A DNA stretch of 64,000 nt, from contig OY770025.1 of NCBI GenBank assembly GCA_963669435.1, positions 4,464,001 to 4,528,000 of the forward strand, in the 5' to 3' direction. The notes below the pieces were generated by a model. It saw nothing but the letters and a program-made list of their open reading frames with translations, was not told the DNA's origin and ran no database searches. This DNA is from CALJFL01 sp963669435. GTDB taxonomy: Bacteria > Pseudomonadota > Gammaproteobacteria > Pseudomonadales > Halieaceae. The stretch's first letter is position 1. Each line of letters opens with the position of its first letter. Both the position numbers and the translations under genes were made by a program. Shown piece by piece: positions 41,621-49,193 of this stretch.

Positions 41621-44464
41621 ATGGGGATTATGGGGCAAACCCGCCAGCGCAGCGCTATAAAGCTGTGCTTAACGGGGTGTTACAGGCAGGTGACTGTGCT
41701 GACACTCACAGGCCTGCTGTACGCCTGCGGCGGGGGCGGCGGGAGTAGTGGCGGCTCTATCAGCCTGGTCTCGGGAGACCAGGACGCCGACCCGGTGGTG
41801 CTCGAAGTACCTATCGCCTATACCCGCCGACCACTGCCCACCGAGCCCACCGACCTTCGCGACCCACTGGCGTTTAATCCGGGAGCGAGGTTACTGGTCC
41901 GCGATCGCGCCTCCACCACCGCCGAAGAAATCGACGTCGGCGCGCAGGTACTGGCTATCGTCGCCGAGGAAGAAGGAATCGACAGCGACCAGGTGTTACT
42001 GGATATCAAGGACCTGGATAGCGCCTACGACGGCAGCACCATCATTTTCGCCGCCCGCGCGGTGCCACAACCGGCCGAGATCAACCTTGACAGTACCAGT
42101 TGGAACCTGTGGGTCTACGACATCGAATCGCAACAAGCAAGCTACCTGATACCCTCGCGCCTGAAGCGCAATGAAGGCATTGAGACGGGCGGTGGACATG
42201 ACCTGGCGCCGCATTACCTGCCGGATGATCGGATTGTGTTCAGTTCTACTCGCCAGGTCGCCAGCCAGGCCAGGCAACTGAACGAGGGGCGCAACCAGAT
42301 CTTCGCCGCCCTGGACGAGGACGGCGATGACCCGGCGGCGGTATTACACATCTATGACCCTTTAAACCGCGCGGCAGAATTCAGACAGATTTCATTCAAC
42401 CTGAGTCACGACCTCGACCCAACTGTGCTGGCCGGCGGCGACATTGTATTCAGCCGCTGGAACAATACCGCCACTGACCACATCAGTCTGTACCGTATCG
42501 CGCCGGACGGCTCGGGACTCTCACCCCTCTACGGTTTCGACAGCCAGAACTCTGGCACCGAGGGCAGCGCCGTGGCATACACGCAACCTCGCGAATTGGA
42601 TGACGGACGCCTGGCCAGCCTGATCAAACCCTTTGCGTCACAAACCCTGGGCGGCGATATCGCGCTTATCAACAGCGCTGATTTTGCCAGCGCAGGGCAA
42701 CCGGTTTGGGGTGGCAGCGGCGGCGGCACTGGCGAGGGTCAGGAACCGCTGACCGCTACGGAGATTCGCACCGACGGACTGCTATCCAGCGGCGGCCAGT
42801 TTGCCTCGGTGTATCCCCTGCGAGACGGAACCGGTCGCCTGCTCGTGAGTTGGAGTGATTGCCGCGTCGTCGATCCGGATGCCAACCTGCCGGAAGGCGA
42901 AGCGCCGGGGGCCGGTGACTACCCGCCCTGCACGCTGCAACCGGACAATGATGTTGCCGCCCCACCATTGTACGGCGGCTGGGTGTACAACCCCGCGGAC
43001 AACACGCAGCAACCGGTAGTGCTTGCCGAAGAAGGTTTTATGGTCAGCGAGTTGATCGCGGCCGAACCCCGGGACTTCCCCGACCTGCTTGCCAGGGCCG
43101 ACAACTTCAACGGGGAGCTTGCCCAGGCAAACCAGGGCAAACTTGAAATCAGCAGCGTCTACGACGTCGACAGTGTCGACGCCTCACCGGCGGGCATTGC
43201 ACAGCACGCCCGGCCCGGCACAGCGGCCCATCGCGACAGGTCTGCGCGTTTCCTAAGAATTATCCAACCGGTGCCAATCCCGGACCGGGATGTTTTTGAC
43301 ATACCGCGTTATGCCTTTGGTGTCAGCAGTGCTTTTTCATTCCGCGAAATCGCCGGCTACGTGCCCGTTGAGCCAGACGGTTCCGTCGGCGTCACCGTAC
43401 CTGCGAATCGTCCATTCAGCTTCAGCGTACTGGATGCACAGGGCCGACGCATCGGAGCGCCCCATCGCTATTGGCTGCAGCTGTCGCCCGGCGAAACACT
43501 GCGGTGTACGGGTTGTCACGAGGCCGGTGCCGCGGTACCCCACGGTCGCCTGGATTCACAACCGCCCTCCTCCAACCCGGGCGCCGTGGTGCTCGGCGAC
43601 GGCACCACCGGCTTCCCTGACACCGACAGCAATACCCTCTTTGCAACGGAGCCCGGGCAGAACATGGCAGACACCTGGGATTTCCATCGGCCGCTGGATA
43701 ACGCGACGGCCAGTGCCAGGGCCTTGAGCCTGTCCCAGCAGTACACGGACGAATGGCGCGCACCAGGCGTCACTGCAGATGCAGACATCCTGGATCGGGA
43801 CTACGACCCTGCATGGACAGATATCCCGGCTGGCTCACCCATCGTGGTACCCAACCTGGACCCCAGCCAGCCCAGCAGAATTGTTATCAATTACATCGAC
43901 CATATACAGCCGATTTGGGAACGCACAAGGACAGCTGTTGATAACGGCGCTGGCAACACCATTGAGCAATGTACCGGCTGTCACGACAGTGCCGGGGAAA
44001 CGCTGGTACCCGCCGGTCAGCTGGACCTGAGCGCCGCACCCTCGGACATCGACAGCAACCACTACCGCTCATATCGGGAGTTACTGTCCGGCGACAGCCA
44101 ACAGTGGCTTGATAACGGTAACACGCTGGTTGATCGCCAACGTATTTGCACCGATACGGACGAAGACGGCAATGTGATTACCACCACTCTCATGATACCT
44201 GTTGGTGCCACGCTCCGTGCCGGATCCGCCCGTGGCAGTAGCGGCTTTTTCAACTGTTTTGAAGGCGGCGACTGCGGCCCCGACCCAGCGCCACCGCTGC
44301 CCGACAACTGCACTGAAGACGGGGGCACCGTGGTCCCGGCTACCCGCAACACCATCAACCACCAGGGCATGCTCAGCCAGGCGGAGTTACGGCTTATTTC
44401 CGAGTGGCTGGATATCGGTGCCCAATATTTCAATAACCCCTTTGATGCGCGGTTACTGGACTGA
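41621..44464 (+). CDS. HzsA-like dihaem c lipoprotein
   Basis: 947 residues with a lipoprotein signal (LTLTGLLYAC followed by a Gly/Ser linker). The middle is beta-propeller-like with WD40/PD40 features (ASTTAEEIDVG, HDLAPHYLPDDRIVFSS, GGDIVFSRWNN). The C-terminal part has PVEPDGSVGVTVPANRPFSFSVLD, then two haem c sites: CTGCH at Cys629 and CTGCH at Cys784. This arrangement resembles the alpha subunit of hydrazine synthase (HzsA middle domain), a family also widespread in bacteria that do not make hydrazine. Likely a surface- or periplasm-facing redox lipoprotein. An internal GTG directly before LTLTGLL could be the true start. Confidence 0.78.
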   Translation: MGIMGQTRQRSAIKLCLTGCYRQVTVLTLTGLLYACGGGGGSSGGSISLVSGDQDADPVVLEVPIAYTRRPLPTEPTDLRDPLAFNPGARLLVRDRASTTAEEIDVGAQVLAIVAEEEGIDSDQVLLDIKDLDSAYDGSTIIFAARAVPQPAEINLDSTSWNLWVYDIESQQASYLIPSRLKRNEGIETGGGHDLAPHYLPDDRIVFSSTRQVASQARQLNEGRNQIFAALDEDGDDPAAVLHIYDPLNRAAEFRQISFNLSHDLDPTVLAGGDIVFSRWNNTATDHISLYRIAPDGSGLSPLYGFDSQNSGTEGSAVAYTQPRELDDGRLASLIKPFASQTLGGDIALINSADFASAGQPVWGGSGGGTGEGQEPLTATEIRTDGLLSSGGQFASVYPLRDGTGRLLVSWSDCRVVDPDANLPEGEAPGAGDYPPCTLQPDNDVAAPPLYGGWVYNPADNTQQPVVLAEEGFMVSELIAAEPRDFPDLLARADNFNGELAQANQGKLEISSVYDVDSVDASPAGIAQHARPGTAAHRDRSARFLRIIQPVPIPDRDVFDIPRYAFGVSSAFSFREIAGYVPVEPDGSVGVTVPANRPFSFSVLDAQGRRIGAPHRYWLQLSPGETLRCTGCHEAGAAVPHGRLDSQPPSSNPGAVVLGDGTTGFPDTDSNTLFATEPGQNMADTWDFHRPLDNATASARALSLSQQYTDEWRAPGVTADADILDRDYDPAWTDIPAGSPIVVPNLDPSQPSRIVINYIDHIQPIWERTRTAVDNGAGNTIEQCTGCHDSAGETLVPAGQLDLSAAPSDIDSNHYRSYRELLSGDSQQWLDNGNTLVDRQRICTDTDEDGNVITTTLMIPVGATLRAGSARGSSGFFNCFEGGDCGPDPAPPLPDNCTEDGGTVVPATRNTINHQGMLSQAELRLISEWLDIGAQYFNNPFDARLLD

Positions 44465-44476
44465 GGTGGGTTGGCC

Positions 44477-45262
44477 ATGATGCTTCTGCTACTAAAACAC
44501 CGACGAAGACAATCTGATGGTCGGTCATGGTTGCCTTATCTTTTTATCGCCCTGCTCGCTATACCTGCCCAAACAAGTGCGGACGAAGACCACGTGCTGC
44601 AGTCCGAAGTTGTGGAACCCTATGTCGAGATGCACACCCAGCCAGGGCGCGGCTACCCGGTGTTTTACATCGCTGAACGCGGCGAATCGGTACAACTGTT
44701 GAAACAGCGAACCGACTGGGTGCAGGTAGAGAATCACAAAGGCGTAGTGGGTTGGGTGCATGTGGACGAGATCGGCCGCACTGTGGACGAAGCCAAAAGA
44801 CCGCTGGGCGTCAGCGCACCCGGCTTTGAGGACTATGCGCACCGACGCTGGGAACTGGGATTCATGCTGGGTGACTACGACAGTACCGATGCCTTGAGCA
44901 CCTATCTGGGCTGGCACTTCACCCGCAATCTTTCAGCGGAGCTCGCCTATAGCGAGAACTTCGGGGAATTTTCAGACGGACGCATGGTGACGCTGAATGT
45001 CGTACACCAGCTGTTCCCGGACGCCCGCTTCTCCCCCTTCCTCACCCTGGGTGGCGGCGTACGCGAAACCAACCCGCGCTCCACCTTGGTAGAAACCGAA
45101 GACAGGAACGACAACACCGCCAATGTGGGTGCGGGCCTGCGCATACATCTTAACCGGCGCCTGCTATTGCGCCTGCAATACAAACACCATGTGGTCATGA
45201 CCGACCGCGATGACGATGAAGAGGTGAACGAATGGAATATTGGCATAAGCGCATTTTTCTAG
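44477..45262 (+). CDS. SH3-domain plus outer-membrane beta-barrel protein
   Basis: About 261 residues: signal peptide, then a bacterial SH3 domain (about 40-100; EPYVEMHTQPGRGYPVFYI, ESVQLLKQRTDWVQVEN, GVVGWVHVDEI), then an eight-strand-like OM barrel (WELGFMLGDYDSTDALSTYLGWHF to NEWNIGISAFF, ending in the aromatic C-terminus typical of OM barrels). The barrel matches the outer membrane beta-barrel family found in Myxococcus Glt clusters. It should sit in the outer membrane with the SH3 domain in the periplasm. Start ATG 44477; a TTG at 44471 is also possible. It overlaps the next gene by 31 bp. Confidence 0.82.
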   Translation: MMLLLLKHRRRQSDGRSWLPYLFIALLAIPAQTSADEDHVLQSEVVEPYVEMHTQPGRGYPVFYIAERGESVQLLKQRTDWVQVENHKGVVGWVHVDEIGRTVDEAKRPLGVSAPGFEDYAHRRWELGFMLGDYDSTDALSTYLGWHFTRNLSAELAYSENFGEFSDGRMVTLNVVHQLFPDARFSPFLTLGGGVRETNPRSTLVETEDRNDNTANVGAGLRIHLNRRLLLRLQYKHHVVMTDRDDDEEVNEWNIGISAFF

Positions 45263-45879
45263 GAGCGGCCGTAGTGGCCGCGGCTATAAACGCCGCAAAC
45301 GTATCGGCCCAGGACGACTCCGTCGAACAGGTCATCATTCCAGACCTTGAGCGGCGTGAAATCAACCGGCCGGCCATTGACACCGAAAATTTTGAATTCG
45401 GCGGTTACGTGGGCCTACTCAGCATCCAGGACTTCGACTCGGAGGTGGTCTACGGCGTTCGCGGGGCATGGCACGTCACCGAAGACTTTTTCTTCGAAGC
45501 TAACTACGGCAGCTCCGAGGGCGACCTGACCAGCTATGAAAAGCTAAGCGGCGGCGCACCGCTCTTCGACGACAGCGACCGGGACTACCAGTTTTACAAC
45601 CTCGGCGTGGGTTGGAACGCCCTGCCCGGCGAAATCTTTATTCTCGACAAGTATGCGATGAAGTCTGACCTGTACCTGTTCGCTGGTGCAGGCAGTACTG
45701 ACTTCCTGGGCGACAGCTGGTTTACCGCCAGCGTCGGCGCCGGCTACCGACTGTTACTCAATGACTGGATTTCCTGGCGCCTGGATGTGAGGGACCACAT
45801 TTTCGACCGCGACGTGTTCGGCGAGGATGAAACCACGCATAACATCGAGGTCACCACCGGTTTCACCTTTTTCTTTTAG
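45232..45879 (+). CDS. Outer-membrane beta-barrel protein (GltA/B-like)
   Basis: 215 residues with a signal peptide (about 1-24, ending VSA), then an acidic linker IPDLERREINRPAIDTENF and a barrel beginning FEFGGYVGLLSIQDFDSE and ending EVTTGFTFFF. The C-terminal Phe and alternating pattern are those of an OM barrel. The linker and first strand resemble the OMP family shared by myxobacterial gliding clusters and gammaproteobacteria. It overlaps its upstream barrel gene by 31 bp, so the two products are probably made in fixed ratio. Confidence 0.82.
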   Translation: MEYWHKRIFLGAAVVAAAINAANVSAQDDSVEQVIIPDLERREINRPAIDTENFEFGGYVGLLSIQDFDSEVVYGVRGAWHVTEDFFFEANYGSSEGDLTSYEKLSGGAPLFDDSDRDYQFYNLGVGWNALPGEIFILDKYAMKSDLYLFAGAGSTDFLGDSWFTASVGAGYRLLLNDWISWRLDVRDHIFDRDVFGEDETTHNIEVTTGFTFFF

Positions 45880-45893
45880 GGGAAGACATCACT

Positions 45894-46385
45894 ATGACAT
45901 ACGCAAACCGATGGCTCGCCGCTATGGTGTTGTTGCTCAGCGCAGCGGCACAGGCGGTAACGGACAGCGGACCCGCCGCCAATTTTACGCTCAAGAGCAG
46001 TAGCGGCGAAAACATTCGCCTGAGCGAGTACCGCGGCCAGGTAGTGCTGATTAACTTCTGGGCGTCCTGGTGTGGCCCGTGCCGCCAGGAAATGCCGGAA
46101 CTGGATACGCTACATCAACGCTACCAGGAACTGGGTTTCACCGTGTTCGGTGTCAATGTCGAACAGGATCGTGCCGAGGCAGACAAGGTATTGCGCGACA
46201 TCCCTGTGACCTTTCCTATTTTATTTGACGACCAGAACCATGTGAGCGACCTGTACGGTGTAGACGCCATGCCAGTCACCGTCCTGGTCGATCGCAGCGG
46301 CACCATCCGCTATATGCACCGGGGCTACAAACCCGGCTACGAAGATATCTACGAACAACAGTTACGGACCCTGGTGCGGGAGTAA
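45894..46385 (+). CDS. TlpA-like periplasmic thioredoxin
   Basis: 163 residues with a signal peptide (ending AAQA) and a TlpA/ResA-type thioredoxin fold with FWASWCGPCRQEMPELD and the cis-Pro segment VDAMPVTVLVDRSG. The CGPC active site points to a disulfide reductase. In this cluster it may keep the haem-binding cysteines of the several CxxCH proteins reduced before haem attachment, a known function of ResA/CcmG-type proteins (inference). It is 14 bp after the barrel gene and 3 bp before the DUF4266 gene. Confidence 0.92.
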   Translation: MTYANRWLAAMVLLLSAAAQAVTDSGPAANFTLKSSSGENIRLSEYRGQVVLINFWASWCGPCRQEMPELDTLHQRYQELGFTVFGVNVEQDRAEADKVLRDIPVTFPILFDDQNHVSDLYGVDAMPVTVLVDRSGTIRYMHRGYKPGYEDIYEQQLRTLVRE

Positions 46386-46388
46386 AGC

Positions 46389-46622
46389 ATGTCGACCATC
46401 AACTTCAGACGATTCGTCTTACTGGTCACTGCCACCAGCCTGCTCAGCGCCTGTGGTGTTGAGCCCTGGGTGAAACCGTATGAAAGGCAACACCTGGCAG
46501 ATCCCATCATGCAATTTGATCGCGATCCGATCGCGGGCGGTTATACACACCATGTCTACCAGGCACGCGAAGGGGCACGCGGTGCAGAGGGTGGCGGCGG
46601 AGGTGGCTGTGGTTGCAACTAA
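46389..46622 (+). CDS. DUF4266 lipoprotein
   Basis: 77 residues: lipoprotein signal (LLVTATSLLSAC), then the family block GVEPWVKPYERQHLADPIMQ and FDRDPIAGGYTHHVYQAREGARG, ending in six glycines and CGC. DUF4266 proteins are regularly found beside DUF3570, TlpA-like and ApbE genes. The Gly/Cys tail is typical of the family and might bind metal or be modified (inference). The codons of the glycine tail contain the ribosome-binding site of the next gene. Confidence 0.88.
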   Translation: MSTINFRRFVLLVTATSLLSACGVEPWVKPYERQHLADPIMQFDRDPIAGGYTHHVYQAREGARGAEGGGGGGCGCN

Positions 46623-47757
46623 ACGTATATTTGCGCTGACACTAGCGCTCTGGGCGACCCAGGCCGCAGCCGTCATCCTGCCCGAGGAGCGCTCGGACCT
46701 CATGTATCACCGCTATGATGGCGGCGGCGTGACCGTCGACGGGCCATCCGTGCTGGTGCGCAAAAACTTCAAGGAAACCGTGTCAGTCAGCGGCAATTAC
46801 TACGTGGACAATGTCAGTAGTGCCTCCATTGATGTCATCACCAGCGGCGCCAGTGAATACACCGAGGAGCGCACCGAGTATTCCCTCGCTGCCACCTACC
46901 TGTATGGCAAGAGTCTTGTCAGTGGCGGTTACACCAATAGCGACGAAAGCGACTATGAAGCGAACACCTATTATTTCAGCGTCAGTCAGGACTTTTTCGG
47001 GGACCTGACCAACCTCACTTTCGGCTATTCACTGGGGCAGGATACCGTGCGCCAGAACGGCAACGCCGAGTTCGAGGAAGATATCGATCGCAATAACTTC
47101 CGCCTGGGTCTCAGCCAGATACTCACACCGAGACTGATCGCCGGCCTTGACTATGAACTGATAACCGACGAGGGTTATCTCAATAATCCCTATCGCAGTT
47201 ATCGCCACCTGAGTGACCCACTGGACCCCGGTGCCGGCTACCAGTTCGCCCAGGAGGTCTACCCCGCAACGCGAACCAGCGACGCGCTGGCACTGCGATT
47301 GAAATACGCCCTGCCCTGGCGAGCGAGCACCGGCGGCAGTTACCGCTACTTTACCGATGACTGGGGCATCAGCGCCCATACGGCCCAGGTCTCCTACACC
47401 CACGTGCTCTACGACGACTGGACCGTGGACCTTAAGTATCGCTATTACCAGCAGTCCGAGGCGGACTTCTACAGCGACCTGTTCCTGTTCCCCTCACAGG
47501 ACGAGAAGGATTACCGAGCACGCGACAAGGAACTCAGCGACTTCAGTAATCACACGGTATCGCTATATCTCAGCTACCAGCGCTCATTCAACTATCGCTT
47601 TGTGGACAAGGCAGCGGTGACTTTCCAGTGGGATCGGATATTTTTTGACTACGATAACTTTACCGATCTTACCCAAAGCAGTGACATTCCAGGGCAGGAA
47701 CCGCTCTACGACTTCGAGGCCGATGTAATTAAGCTGGTGTTTACACTCTGGTACTAG
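46609..47757 (+). CDS. DUF3570 outer-membrane protein
   Basis: About 382 residues: signal peptide (MVATKRIFALTLALWATQAAA) and then a long beta-barrel-like protein with repeated aromatic strands (SVSGNYYVDNVSSASIDVITSGAS; YSLAATYLYGKSLVSGGYTNSD; LKYRYYQQSEADFYSDL) ending LVFTLWY. This is the DUF3570 family, predicted OM barrels of unknown cargo. I place the start at GTG 46609 because GGAGG (46599-46603) precedes it at 5 bases; the frame opens earlier (46480) through the DUF4266 gene. Last gene of the plus-strand operon. Confidence 0.87.
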   Translation: MVATKRIFALTLALWATQAAAVILPEERSDLMYHRYDGGGVTVDGPSVLVRKNFKETVSVSGNYYVDNVSSASIDVITSGASEYTEERTEYSLAATYLYGKSLVSGGYTNSDESDYEANTYYFSVSQDFFGDLTNLTFGYSLGQDTVRQNGNAEFEEDIDRNNFRLGLSQILTPRLIAGLDYELITDEGYLNNPYRSYRHLSDPLDPGAGYQFAQEVYPATRTSDALALRLKYALPWRASTGGSYRYFTDDWGISAHTAQVSYTHVLYDDWTVDLKYRYYQQSEADFYSDLFLFPSQDEKDYRARDKELSDFSNHTVSLYLSYQRSFNYRFVDKAAVTFQWDRIFFDYDNFTDLTQSSDIPGQEPLYDFEADVIKLVFTLWY

Positions 47758-47775
47758 GGCAAACGGTGCAACCGG

Positions 47776-48801
47776 TCAGGGATCGACTTGTCGCAACAGG
47801 CCATCGGAATAATGCAGGGCTCCTTCTGCGTCGATAAGTATCGCATCGACATCCGCCAGGGCGTTCACCAATTTGAGGCCCGCCTCCACACCCAGAATAA
47901 ACACGGTGGTTGAAAGTGCGTCGCTATCTATCGCCTTGTCGGCGAGAATACTGGCGCTTTGCAGGCCAGTGGCGGAGTGGCCGGTGCTCGGATTAAGAAT
48001 ATGGTGAAAGCGCACGCCATCTTCGACAAAAAAGCGCTCGTAGTCACCCGAGGTGGAGATCGCCACATCCGCCAGCGGCAGAATCACCGCGTACTCGCCT
48101 TCCTTGCGTGGGTGCCTTATACCAATGGTGCGTGGCTGATCGCCCAGATCACCGAGAATCCTGCTGTCGCCGCCTGCGGATACTACCGCGGCAGTAAACC
48201 CTCGCTCGCTCAACATTTCTATACCCCGGTCAACCGCATAGCCCTTGGCAATGCCACCGAGATCAATTTGCAATTGCGGTTTTAGAAAGCGGATTCGTCG
48301 CGACTCCACATCCAGTTGTATTGCGCGATAATCTACATTCGGTAGGCTGTGCGCTAACTGCTGTTTGTCCGGGCGGGTGCCGGCGCGATAATCATAATGC
48401 TGCCCCACCGAGGCAAAGCTGATATCGAAAACACCTTCGCTTAATGCGGAGTAATGCAAGGCTCGAGCGACCACAGCGACGATTTCTGGCGTGGTAGTGA
48501 GCGCCTCAGAGCCCGCCTGTCGGTTGATGCGTGACAGCTCACTGTCCGGGTTCCAGGGGTTCATCATTGCGTCCAGTCGTGCGAACTCGGCCAACACCGC
48601 GGCAATAGCGCGCTCACCCGCAGATGTATCTTCCGCCCATAGCTCCACGGCAACCCGGGTGCCCATCAGCGGTTGCTCCTGGCGCAGCCATTCGGCACTG
48701 GCGGGTACGGCTACCAGTAAGCACAGTGCCAGCACCGGGGCACATACACCGCTGGTCATGGCCGTTTTCGGCCAAACAGCAACTCGTCTCGTGCAACTCA
48801 T
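47776..48801 (-). CDS. apbE: FAD:protein FMN transferase
   Basis: 341 residues with a signal peptide (about 15-36, ending PASA) and a full ApbE domain: MGTRVAVELWA, FDISFASVGQ, QIDLGGIAKGYAVDRGI, VVSAGGDSRILG, FHHILNPSTGHSA and SDALSTTVFILG. It transfers FMN from FAD to Thr/Ser of periplasmic flavoproteins. It faces the end of the DUF3570 operon, a usual neighbour of such genes. The ATG at 48801 abuts the end of the MITE-like element. Met15 (48759) could also serve as a start with a shorter N-region, so the native 5' region may have been changed by the insertion. Confidence 0.93.
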   Translation of the reverse strand: MSCTRRVAVWPKTAMTSGVCAPVLALCLLVAVPASAEWLRQEQPLMGTRVAVELWAEDTSAGERAIAAVLAEFARLDAMMNPWNPDSELSRINRQAGSEALTTTPEIVAVVARALHYSALSEGVFDISFASVGQHYDYRAGTRPDKQQLAHSLPNVDYRAIQLDVESRRIRFLKPQLQIDLGGIAKGYAVDRGIEMLSERGFTAAVVSAGGDSRILGDLGDQPRTIGIRHPRKEGEYAVILPLADVAISTSGDYERFFVEDGVRFHHILNPSTGHSATGLQSASILADKAIDSDALSTTVFILGVEAGLKLVNALADVDAILIDAEGALHYSDGLLRQVDP

Positions 48802-49074
48802 TTAAGGCACCTCTGATTAATCCCATAGTACCTCAGCGTGGCCTGCAGCATACAATCGCTAGGCGCAGTCCGAAGGCCAAGGCTGGTTGTCCTTGGCGAG
48901 GACTGTAACGCAGCGAGTGTGTGCTGCAGGCCGTGCCCTGCGGGGCTTCCAGGCAATTCCGTGCTCCGCGTTAGGGCTTTTTGACGTGCAACCAGCATGC
49001 CTTCAAAACCCTTCCTTGACCACGAAATTGTCTGGAAGCCTGAGGTGCCATGGGATTAATCAGAGGTGCCTTAA
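48802..49074. mobile_element. MITE-like element with 34-bp terminal inverted repeats
   Basis: The ends 48802-48835 and 49041-49074 are reverse complements at 32 of 34 positions; both begin or end with TTAAGGCACCTCTGATTAAT. Inside are two further palindromes, GCCTGCAGCATA/TGTGCTGCAGGC (about 48840-48931) and CTTCCAGGCAATTCCGTG/CACGAAATTGTCTGGAAG (48948-48965, 49020-49037), so the whole element can fold into a long hairpin. No coding frame is credible. TTAA at both outer ends may be the duplicated target. This is the form of a non-autonomous transposable element. It lies between apbE and the sorbosone dehydrogenase-like gene. Confidence 0.8.
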
Positions 49075-49193
49075 GCAGTTTAACCCAGCGCTCATATCAC
49101 CCAGAGCGCTTTTTGGGTATTGGTGGAAAAACGGGGTTCGCGCCACACGACCAGCTCCGCTAAGCTATACCGCCTGTGAAGGAGGCCAATACC

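Noticed and set aside
41621..44464. Hydrazine synthase and anammox metabolism
   Set aside because: Only a family-level resemblance to HzsA is seen; no HzsB/C, hydrazine dehydrogenase or other anammox genes are present, and the family is broad.
49087..49114. AGCGCT hairpin followed by four T upstream of the dehydrogenase gene
   Set aside because: The stem is only 6 bp with a 12-base loop and lies in a promoter region; too weak for a terminator call.
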